DNA of 52,048 nucleotides from the NCBI GenBank assembly GCA_902795045.1, contig CADBJU010000016.1, positions 1-52,048 on the forward strand, written 5' to 3'. Origin of the DNA: Oscillospiraceae bacterium. Lineage in GTDB: Bacteria > Bacillota > Clostridia > Oscillospirales > Oscillospiraceae. This document shows, in pieces, positions 46,052 to 52,048 of the stretch. How positions within the stretch are numbered: the first letter of the stretch is position 1; the number at the start of each line of letters is the position of its first letter. The position numbers were made by a program, and so were the translations under genes. A model generated the notes under the pieces. It saw only the letters and a list, made by a program, of their open reading frames with translations, was not told the origin of the DNA and searched no databases.

Positions 46052-47142
46052 CACTTCTGCGCGCTATGAACGGCATTCATGAGGAGGATGTAGTCATGGC
46101 CGGAAAGCTTTATTTTAACGAAAACACAGTACGCAAAACATCAAAACGCATATTCACGCTCGCGCTTGCGGCGGCGCTTCTGCTGGCGCTGGGTGCCGCG
46201 GCGTATGCGGTATGGAGTGTCCATATCTCCAGACAGCAGGATCTGAGAACCGATTTGAAGATCGAGGAAAACAATGCAAGCAGCTACATGGAATACGATG
46301 TGACGCAGCAGGAGAAGGCCGGAAGCGCGGCAAGCCTTATTCTGCTCTCCGCTGTCAACGACGGGACTGAGCAGCGGATCTATGTCGATGTTTCCCCTGT
46401 GGAAAAAGAAAACATCGCCCGTTTTCCCGCTGATGTCCGCTTTGCCTGGAGCATTGCCGGCACGGAGATCGGCGGATTTGCAGGTCCCCAGCTTCCGGTG
46501 TCACTTTCCCTGTCGGGAGACGAGGCGATCCGAAATGCCGTGCTGGATTACGCATACGATGAAGAAACGCAGACCCTGACCCTGCAATGCTATGCGGATG
46601 TAAAGTTTATTGAAAAGGCAATGGCTGATCTGGGCACGGACAGTGTCCCGCTTCAAGTCCACATGATCGTCGGTGAAAATGATTCCCATACCTTCGGTCC
46701 TGTTCCCTTCAAACTGACGGATGAACAGACAAGGAGCTTTGACTTCGGCCCTGCGCAATACCACGATAAAGAGCTTGATAAGACGATCGAGATCGTCGGG
46801 CTGGAGCTGACGCCGTTCAGCGCGGTCTGGAAGGTGCGCTATGAGGACGCAGCGTCCTTCCACACGCCGGGTGCAGATCAAGCGGCTTACAGGCCGTGGA
46901 GTATCCTGGAGGACAGGGTCTGCATCGACGCAAAGCTCATCTTCTCCGACGGCTCGGCGTTTTCCACCGGTGGCGCACTGACCTGCCCCTTTGAAAACGG
47001 CGTGGTCAATCTCCACTGTGGTTGGGGCAGCGCGATCAATATCGACGACGTACAGCGCATCGAGCTGGGGGATCTTGTGCTCTGGGAGCTAAAAGCGGCT
47101 GACGAGGAAATGCCCCGTCAGGCGCAGGATCAACAGCAATAG
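46039..47142 (+). CDS. Membrane partner of sigma factor, unit 4 (putative anti-sigma)
   Basis: The 367-residue protein starts at TTG 46039, 7 nt after GGAGG (DELTLLRAMNGIHEEDVVMAGKLYF). It has one membrane helix (RIFTLALAAALLLALGAAAYAVWSV, ~38-62). The outer domain is homologous to unit 2, sharing the post-helix RQ...IEEN segment and the (Y/F)-V-S-P-V motif. It lacks the YD repeats of unit 3. The function is inferred from coupling, as for the other units. Confidence 0.75.
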   Translation: MDELTLLRAMNGIHEEDVVMAGKLYFNENTVRKTSKRIFTLALAAALLLALGAAAYAVWSVHISRQQDLRTDLKIEENNASSYMEYDVTQQEKAGSAASLILLSAVNDGTEQRIYVDVSPVEKENIARFPADVRFAWSIAGTEIGGFAGPQLPVSLSLSGDEAIRNAVLDYAYDEETQTLTLQCYADVKFIEKAMADLGTDSVPLQVHMIVGENDSHTFGPVPFKLTDEQTRSFDFGPAQYHDKELDKTIEIVGLELTPFSAVWKVRYEDAASFHTPGADQAAYRPWSILEDRVCIDAKLIFSDGSAFSTGGALTCPFENGVVNLHCGWGSAINIDDVQRIELGDLVLWELKAADEEMPRQAQDQQQ

Positions 47143-47159
47143 AAACGAATACTGTAATA

Positions 47160-47196
47160 GCGGCAGATCCGGAACCGGATTCCGGATCTGTTGTTT
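47160..47196 (+). terminator. Terminator of sigma unit 4
   Basis: CAGATCCGGAA and TTCCGGATCTG with a short loop are followed by TTGTTTT. Confidence 0.75.
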
Positions 47197-47223
47197 TAAA
47201 CCGCTCTTTTCTGCCTGTGTTTG

Positions 47224-47252
47224 TTGCATCACGGTCAAATATATGGTATGAT
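47224..47252 (+). promoter_or_regulatory. Promoter of the second PAP2 gene
   Basis: TTGCAT, a 17-nt spacer and TATGAT end 48 nt before the ATG. Confidence 0.65.
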
Positions 47253-47300
47253 GCCTAAGCAATACCAAATAACGAAAACTTTGCATAGGAGGCAAAGAGT

Positions 47301-48254
47301 ATGGAATTGGTCGGCAATACTTTTTTCTTTGACTGGGAGGTTTCCCTGATCATCTGGCTGCAGGCGCATATGGGAAGCTTCGGAACGTCGCTGGCTTCTT
47401 TCCTTTCCGCCTTCGGGGAGGAGCTGGCCTGCGTGGCCGTGATCGGCTTTCTGTACTGGTGCTATGACAAGCGCTTCGGGCGTTTTGTAGGCATAAACGT
47501 GCTGGTCGGCCTGGTGGCAAATCCCATGATCAAAAACGTCTTCGACCGCCGCAGGCCCTATTTTGACACGCCCGAGATCAAATGCCTCAAGCCGATAAAA
47601 AAGGACGCGGATATTTACAACATCGCCGCCCAGGAATTTTCCTTCCCGAGCGGACACGCCACCAACGCAGTGGCCGTCTATGGCTCTACCGCGGTTTTCA
47701 AAAAGTCGAGCAAGGTGCTTGCGGTGATCGGCGTGGTCCTTCCGCTGCTGGTCGGCGTGTCCCGCTTCTGCCTGGGCGTACACTATCCCACGGACGTGAT
47801 CGTCGGCTGGCTTCTGGGCCTCGTGATCATCGTTGCGGTGCCTTGGCTGCGCAATAAAATCAACAATGACAGACGTTTCTATATCGTGCTGCTGCTCATC
47901 GGGCTGCCCGGCTTTTTCTACTGCGACAGCCAGGACTTTTTCTCGGGCTACGGGATGCTGCTGGGCTTCATCCTGGGCGATCTGTATGAGCGGAAATACG
48001 TCAGATTTGAAAACATCCGCGGTACGCTTCGCTCGGTGCTTCGGGTCGCGGGCGGCGTGGCGGTTTTCTTCGGCCTCAACGAGCTGCTCAAGCTGCCCTT
48101 CTCCAAGGAGTTTCTGAACTCTGCCGCCATGTCGGCCATGCTCGTCCGCACAGCGCGCTACACCCTGGTGATCTTCGCGGATATCGGCCTGTACCCGATG
48201 CTTTTCAAGTATACGGCGAAATGGTTTGAAAAGGGTGCGCAAAAGAACAACTGA
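47301..48254 (+). CDS. PAP2-family membrane phosphatase
   Basis: The 317-residue protein has K-x6-RP (KNVFDRRRP, ~residues 73-81), FPSGHATNAVAVYGS (~116-130) and SRFCLGVHYPTDVIVG (~152-167), the complete phosphatase triad. About eight hydrophobic helices are present. It shares length and layout with the PAP2 protein at 17419-18372, including the extra C-terminal helices. It probably dephosphorylates a membrane lipid phosphate; the substrate is not determined. AGGAGG precedes the ATG. The sugar kinase follows 59 nt later. Confidence 0.88.
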   Translation: MELVGNTFFFDWEVSLIIWLQAHMGSFGTSLASFLSAFGEELACVAVIGFLYWCYDKRFGRFVGINVLVGLVANPMIKNVFDRRRPYFDTPEIKCLKPIKKDADIYNIAAQEFSFPSGHATNAVAVYGSTAVFKKSSKVLAVIGVVLPLLVGVSRFCLGVHYPTDVIVGWLLGLVIIVAVPWLRNKINNDRRFYIVLLLIGLPGFFYCDSQDFFSGYGMLLGFILGDLYERKYVRFENIRGTLRSVLRVAGGVAVFFGLNELLKLPFSKEFLNSAAMSAMLVRTARYTLVIFADIGLYPMLFKYTAKWFEKGAQKNN

Positions 48255-48313
48255 CCGGCTTCCGCTGCGCTCCGCAGATGCACGGAACACCGGGCAGACA
48301 TAAGGATAAATAC

Positions 48314-49903
48314 ATGTACATCATCATTTATGATTTCGGAACCAGCAACGTAAAAGCCGGCCTGTTTGAGATCGCCTCGGAGATTAAGCTTGTGGCAGGC
48401 GCTTCGGCCTCTTACGGGCTCTATATCACGGCCAACGGCGGCGCCGAGCAGGATACGGAGGAGTGGTGGTCGGCCCTTTGCGCCACCACAAGGGAGCTGT
48501 TTCAAAAATCGGATGTCAGGCCCGGGGACATACAGGGCATGGCCTTTTGCTCCCAGATGCAGGGCGCGGTTTTCGTTGATGAATCCGGCAGGGCGCTCAG
48601 GCGGCCGATGAACTACCTGGATCAAAGGGGCGTCAGGGAATACAAGGACTGTATGGGCAAGGGGCTTATCAAGGTGTCCGGCTGCGATGTGTTTAAGCTT
48701 GCGCGGAATTTGGCCGTGAATTATGCCGCCTCAGTCAGTGCCAAGGACCCGGTCTGGAAGTACAAGTGGGTGGAGAACAACGAGCCCGAGGTCTTCCGCA
48801 GAATGTATAAATGGCTGGATGTCGGCGACTATCTCACGGCACGCTGCACAGGCAGAATCATAAGAACCGCCGATACCGCGTTTGCGACCTTCCTCTATGA
48901 CACGCGCAAGGGAAAAGAGGGCTGGAACAAGGGCCTTCTGAACATGTACGGGGTAAGGCCCGAGCACATGCCGGAGATCATCGACTGCACCGATTTCGTC
49001 GGCGGCCTGACAGAAAAGGCCGCGGAGGAGCTTGGCCTCCCGGAAGGGATCCCGGTTTTCGGCGGCGGCGGGGATGTGACCTTCGTCAACATCGGCGCCG
49101 GAAGCACAAGGCCGGGAGACACCCATATCTATGTCGGAACATCCGGATGGGTTTCGACCTGTCTGGATCATCAGGCGGCTGACATCAGCGCGATGATTAC
49201 TGGCACTCTGTCGGCCAGGCACGGTTACTTTAACTATTACGCCGAATTGGAAACCGCCGGAAAGTGCTTTGAATGGGTCATGAATCATCTTGCGCTGGAT
49301 GAGATCGGCGTTTATCTGAACCAGGCAAAAGTCACCGATGTGGAAAACAAATATCACGGCCTCTATAATTATCTCTCCGCAGAGATCAGCAAGGTCCCGC
49401 CCGGCGCAAACGGCGTGATCTTCACCCCGTGGCTGCACGGCAACCGCTGCCCGTTTGAGGATTCCCGAGCCGGGGGCATGTTTTTCAATATCCGTGTCGA
49501 AAACGGCAAGAGAGACATGATTCGCGCCGTAATGGAGGGGATCTGCTATCACCTGCGCTGGCTGCTGGAATGCGAGGCGAAGAAGGTAAAAACCTCCGAC
49601 CCGATCCGCTTTGTCGGCGGCGGCGCGCTCTCGCCCGTTACCTGCCAGATGCTGGCCGATATTACCGGCCGGACGATCGAGACGATCGACAACACCCAGT
49701 CGGTGGGCGCGATCGGCACCGCGCTTACCGTCGCGGCGGGCATCCGGGGAGAGGACGTGATGGAGCTTTCGCGTCGGCTTGTAAAACCAAACCATGCTTA
49801 CATTCCCGATCCGCAGAATAAAGAAGTATACGAACGCAACTACAAAGTATTCAAAAAGCTCTATAACGCCAATGCCGCAAGCTTCCGGGCGCTGAACGCA
49901 TGA
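48314..49903 (+). CDS. FGGY-family carbohydrate kinase
   Basis: The 529-residue protein starts IIIYDFGTSNVKAGLFEI (phosphate-1 motif). FCSQMQGAVFVDESGRALRRPMNYLDQRG follows near residue 75. VFGGGGDVTFVNIGAGSTRPGDTHIYVGTSGWVS near residue 250 and FVGGGALSPVTCQMLADITGRTIETIDNTQSVGAIGTAL near 435 complete the ATP and sugar sites. Xylulokinase is the nearest type by pattern, but the sugar cannot be read from sequence and no isomerase or transporter is adjacent. The ATG at 48314 is chosen for the family N-terminus; an upstream ATG at 48278 has no ribosome site. Confidence 0.88.
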   Translation: MYIIIYDFGTSNVKAGLFEIASEIKLVAGASASYGLYITANGGAEQDTEEWWSALCATTRELFQKSDVRPGDIQGMAFCSQMQGAVFVDESGRALRRPMNYLDQRGVREYKDCMGKGLIKVSGCDVFKLARNLAVNYAASVSAKDPVWKYKWVENNEPEVFRRMYKWLDVGDYLTARCTGRIIRTADTAFATFLYDTRKGKEGWNKGLLNMYGVRPEHMPEIIDCTDFVGGLTEKAAEELGLPEGIPVFGGGGDVTFVNIGAGSTRPGDTHIYVGTSGWVSTCLDHQAADISAMITGTLSARHGYFNYYAELETAGKCFEWVMNHLALDEIGVYLNQAKVTDVENKYHGLYNYLSAEISKVPPGANGVIFTPWLHGNRCPFEDSRAGGMFFNIRVENGKRDMIRAVMEGICYHLRWLLECEAKKVKTSDPIRFVGGGALSPVTCQMLADITGRTIETIDNTQSVGAIGTALTVAAGIRGEDVMELSRRLVKPNHAYIPDPQNKEVYERNYKVFKKLYNANAASFRALNA

Positions 49904-49972
49904 AGGGCTCGCGGGCGCCGGGATTGCAGCCATGACGCGGACGGCAGCAATGAGCCGGGAATAAAAGAACAC

Positions 49973-50012
49973 AGGGCCTGCTTCTCCTTTGTGGGGAGCA
50001 GGCCCAAAATAA
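49973..50012 (+). terminator. Terminator of the sugar kinase
   Basis: GGGCCTGCTTCTCC and GGGGAGCAGGCCC form a stem, followed by an A-rich run. The stem resembles the hairpins of the sigma units. Confidence 0.6.
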
Positions 50013-50016
50013 AAAA

Positions 50017-50043
50017 ACGAGGAGCATTTCTGCTCCTCGTTTG
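50017..50043 (-). terminator. Terminator of the coiled-coil protein gene
   Basis: AACGAGGAGCA and TGCTCCTCGTT form an 11-bp stem with a 4-nt loop; on the minus strand it is followed by seven T residues. Confidence 0.8.
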
Positions 50044-50047
50044 CTGC

Positions 50048-50332
50048 TTATTTAAGCAGAGCCAGAATCTCCTCCAGGCTCTTGCCGGAGGCTTCGACAG
50101 CGGCCAGGATGGCGGCTTTGTCTTCCTCGGCTTTCTTTGCGGCAGCGGCAGCATCGGCCTTGGCCTTCTCCCTGGCAAGCGTTTTCAGCTCGGCCTTTCT
50201 GGCCTTGAGCTTTTCGCCCAGCTCTTCGATCTCGGCCTCCACGGCGGCGATCCTGCTGTCGATCTCGCTCACGGTCTGCGCGGAAACAGCGGCGAGCGTC
50301 TTTTTGTTTTTGGAACCTTTCGGGCGCGGCAT
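50048..50332 (-). CDS. Small basic-acidic coiled-coil protein with AT-hook-like start
   Basis: The 94-residue protein begins MPRPKGSKNKKTLAAVS, a Pro-Arg-Lys-Gly pattern like AT-hook DNA-minor-groove binders. A continuous heptad-rich helix runs from ~residue 20 to 80 (EIDSRIAAVEAEIEELGEKLKARKAELKTLAREKAKADAAAAAKKAEEDKAAILAAVE). A short C-terminal SLEEILALLK follows. The shape suggests a small DNA-associated protein of H-NS-like design, which is an inference. GGAGAGG precedes the ATG and a clean terminator follows. Confidence 0.7.
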   Translation of the reverse strand: MPRPKGSKNKKTLAAVSAQTVSEIDSRIAAVEAEIEELGEKLKARKAELKTLAREKAKADAAAAAKKAEEDKAAILAAVEASGKSLEEILALLK

Positions 50333-50433
50333 AATGATAACTCCTCTCCAATCCGTATTCGGAATGCTGTCCTCATTTTATCATGCCTGTCAAGAGCGAG
50401 AACGGTCGAGAAAGAATCTTAAGCATTCTTTAT

Positions 50434-50462
50434 TTGCATATTCTTCTGTCCTTTGCTATACT
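50434..50462 (+). promoter_or_regulatory. Promoter of the second double-glycine peptide
   Basis: TTGCAT, a 17-nt spacer and TATACT end 46 nt before the ATG. Confidence 0.7.
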
Positions 50463-50508
50463 GGGTACAACCAGAGAAAGAAAACATTTCATCAAGGGGG
50501 AAACCACA

Positions 50509-50748
50509 ATGGCAGAAATCGAAAAATTGAAAGACGGCGAGCTTGACACGGTCAGCGGCGGCAAGAAATACAACATCGGCAACATTCCGGTGCCTGTACG
50601 TCCCTATCCCAACGGCCCCATCCTCTACACCCTGACCATGGGCGACTACCTGGTCACCGACGGACAGGTCATCTACCGCGACGGCATCCAGTGGTGCCAT
50701 GTCTTCACCGCCTACGGCGAAGGCTGCGTCGACGGCCGCTATCTGTAA
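50509..50748 (+). CDS. Double-glycine leader peptide
   Basis: The 79-residue peptide has a leader MAEIEKLKDGELDTVSGG with Gly17-Gly18, matching the ELxxVxGG consensus cleaved by C39 peptidases or used by RiPP enzymes. The core (KKYNIGNIPVPVRPYPNGPILYTLTMGDYLVTDGQVIYRDGIQWCHVFTAYGEGCVDGRYL) has two Cys, many Tyr and Gly, and no lanthipeptide-like Ser/Thr-Cys clustering. AAGGGGG lies before the ATG, and there is a promoter and a shared terminator. No transporter or modification enzyme is adjacent. A bacteriocin, pheromone or exported peptide is possible. Confidence 0.75.
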   Translation: MAEIEKLKDGELDTVSGGKKYNIGNIPVPVRPYPNGPILYTLTMGDYLVTDGQVIYRDGIQWCHVFTAYGEGCVDGRYL

Positions 50749-50759
50749 ACAGCACATGC

Positions 50760-50800
50760 GAAGGCACCCCCGAGGCGGAACGCTTCGGGGGTGCTTCGTG
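50760..50800. terminator. Bidirectional terminator
   Basis: GGCACCCCCGA and TCGGGGGTGC(T) form the stem between the convergent peptide and zinc-ribbon genes. Confidence 0.7.
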
Positions 50801-50814
50801 CTTTCACGGGAAGA

Positions 50815-51642
50815 TCAGTTGACGGAGACGGTGGCCTCGGCGCTGGTCTTGGTGATGCCGGTGGCGTCGGTGATGACGCAGCGATAGGTGCCGCTGGCCT
50901 CGGGCTTGATGCCGTTTGCCCAGAGGATGGTGGTGTAGGTTTCCTCGGTGCGGTCAAAGCTGTTCTCCAGCCGCAGGCCGTACTGCTCGTTGGTGGTGGC
51001 GTCGCCCGTGAAGACCACGGATACCCAGCCGCCGGTGGATTCATTGTACTTCTGCCAGTCAAAGGACGTGTTCACGCTCAGATTGCCCTTGGCGTTGATG
51101 ATGAACATGCGGTTGTAGCGGTCCGCCTCCACGGGGCCGGTGAGCGGGGTGATGTCCTTTACGATGGCGATGGACTGGCTGGCGAGCTGGTTATATGCCT
51201 CGGACTGCACGCGCGAGAGGGTGTCGTCCAGCTCGTACAGGCGGTCATTGACTGCGTTGACGGCGTTTCGGACCTCGGAGACGCTGCCGGTGAGCACATT
51301 GTTCTGCGCCCGCAGGCTTGAACGCAGAGAAAGCAGCATGATGAGGCACGCGAGACTGAACACACAGGCCAGGGCCGACAGGACCAGCGCCGGCATGCCG
51401 GACAAGGCCGGTGCGGAAAAGGGCTTTCTGGGCTTGCGGGCCTCGGGATAGACGGGATTTTCGTCAAAAAAATCCTGGCCGTCGTCGACGTTTTCATCGG
51501 ACGGATAGTCGGTATCGGGCGGATCGGCGGGAGCCTCGGCGTGATAGGCGGATGCGTCATCAGGCGCGTCAACCAGATTTCCGCAGAAGGGACAGACCTT
51601 CAGATCATCGTCGATCGCCTTGCCGCAATGCAAACAGATCAT
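50815..51642 (-). CDS. Zinc-ribbon single-pass membrane protein with Ig-like outer domain
   Basis: The 275-residue protein starts MICLHCGKAIDDDLKVCPFCG, a four-Cys zinc ribbon (C3, C6, C17, C20). An acidic linker, a membrane helix near residues 83-105 (LVLSALACVFSLACLIMLLSL), a coiled segment (SVSEVRNAVNAVNDRLYELDDTLSRVQSE) and a C-terminal Ig-like fold (YGLRLENSFDRTEETYTTILWANGIKPEASGTYRCVITDATG) follow. The final part carries the Y-x-C of Ig domains. The start at 51642 fits an AAAGGTG site. It may be a surface protein with a cytoplasmic zinc sensor; the role is unknown. Confidence 0.78.
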   Translation of the reverse strand: MICLHCGKAIDDDLKVCPFCGNLVDAPDDASAYHAEAPADPPDTDYPSDENVDDGQDFFDENPVYPEARKPRKPFSAPALSGMPALVLSALACVFSLACLIMLLSLRSSLRAQNNVLTGSVSEVRNAVNAVNDRLYELDDTLSRVQSEAYNQLASQSIAIVKDITPLTGPVEADRYNRMFIINAKGNLSVNTSFDWQKYNESTGGWVSVVFTGDATTNEQYGLRLENSFDRTEETYTTILWANGIKPEASGTYRCVITDATGITKTSAEATVSVN

Positions 51643-51700
51643 GGTCAACACCTTTCTTTTTTCAAAAATAAACGATGGCAGGGAGCCCTGCGTTTGCTGC

Positions 51701-51729
51701 ATTCTAACACATATTCGTTCAATCGTCAA
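51701..51729 (-). promoter_or_regulatory. Promoter of the zinc-ribbon protein gene
   Basis: On the minus strand TTGACG and TAGAAT are 17 nt apart, ending about 60 nt before the start. Confidence 0.65.
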
Positions 51730-51890
51730 TGTTTTGAGCGATTTTTAGGGTAAAAATCAGTCATCGTGCCCCACATATGCGGGGAAAATCCCGTCGAATT
51801 TGGGGGCGTTTCCCCCACTTATGCATTTTTATGTCGAATAAGGCAACAGACGTTCCTTCAAAAATCTGAGAATTTTATGCCCGCTATGAG

Positions 51891-51919
51891 TTTACAAGAG
51901 GCTCGCTTCGTGGTAAAAT
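51891..51919 (+). promoter_or_regulatory. Promoter of the pyruvate:ferredoxin oxidoreductase gene
   Basis: TTTACA, a 17-nt spacer and TAAAAT end 47 nt before the ATG. Confidence 0.7.
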
Positions 51920-51966
51920 AAAAGTATCCAACGGCAAATACTATATTAAGATATGGAGATGACTGT

Positions 51967-52048
51967 ATGGAGAGACACTACAAAACCATGGACGGCAATA
52001 ACGCGGCCGCCCATGTATCGTATGCGTTTACCGAAGTCGCGGCGATTT
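51967..52048 (+). CDS. nifJ: Pyruvate:ferredoxin (flavodoxin) oxidoreductase, N-terminal part, cut by the window edge
   Basis: The 27 visible residues (MERHYKTMDGNNAAAHVSYA followed by FTEVAAI) match the N-terminus of pyruvate:ferredoxin oxidoreductases, where MDGNxAAAHVxYAFTEVAAIYPITPSS forms the start of domain I. The enzyme oxidises pyruvate to acetyl-CoA and CO2 and reduces ferredoxin in strict anaerobes. It would accept the pyruvate made by the oxaloacetate decarboxylase. Only about 2% of a ~1170-residue protein lies in the window. Confidence 0.85.
   Translation, partial: MERHYKTMDGNNAAAHVSYAFTEVAAI

Overview
The window reads as a chromosomal segment of an anaerobic, moderately GC-rich gut member of the Bacillota, class Clostridia, most likely Oscillospirales (Oscillospiraceae-like). 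I infer this from the consensus sigma-A promoters and strong AGGAG ribosome sites, the Na+-pumping decarboxylase with a separate biotin carrier, a pyruvate:ferredoxin oxidoreductase at the right edge, DUF4317, a GMP synthetase with no glutaminase domain, and dispersed intergenic repeats typical of that group. There is no database search behind any assignment.

Layout. 1-1.7 kb: a truncated type I methyltransferase (hsdM) fragment, a double-glycine-leader peptide and tRNA-Pro(GGG), all on the minus strand. 2-6.2 kb: an Rrf2 regulator followed by six unrecognised, partly membrane-bound proteins. 6.3-8.7 kb: an Old Yellow Enzyme-type iron-sulfur flavoenzyme with a small membrane protein. 8.9-11 kb: a nucleotidyltransferase and galE. 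11.2-15.9 kb: a leftward trmL-pgk-tpiA-gpmI cluster in which pgk is broken by an apparent ~55-nt deletion. 16.3-22.7 kb: radical SAM protein, PAP2 phosphatase, alpha-hydroxy-acid oxidase-like enzyme, NUDIX hydrolase, phosphoglucomutase and a metallophosphoesterase.

22.8-32 kb is a complete-looking citrate fermentation block. A divergent LysR regulator faces citDEF (citrate lyase), a CitMHS-type citrate transporter, and a Na+-translocating oxaloacetate decarboxylase (alpha, gamma, biotin carrier, beta). Citrate would be imported, split to acetate and oxaloacetate, and the oxaloacetate decarboxylated to pyruvate while pumping Na+. Three ATAA-N8-TTAT-like boxes sit between lysR and citD.

33.4-47.1 kb is the accessory part. 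The 3' end of guaA carries a 12-nt sequence that recurs exactly at the ends of two ~230-bp direct repeats 9.3 and 10.9 kb downstream, the geometry of serial integration of small islands at guaA. Between these sites lie three of four tandem ECF sigma factor/membrane-protein pairs, an AT-rich two-gene ATPase plus PD-(D/E)XK nuclease-like module, and a DUF1016 nuclease-family gene. The fourth sigma pair lies just beyond the last site. No integrase is visible.

47.3-52 kb: a second PAP2 phosphatase, an FGGY sugar kinase, a small coiled-coil protein, a second double-glycine peptide, a zinc-ribbon membrane protein and the start of pyruvate:ferredoxin oxidoreductase.
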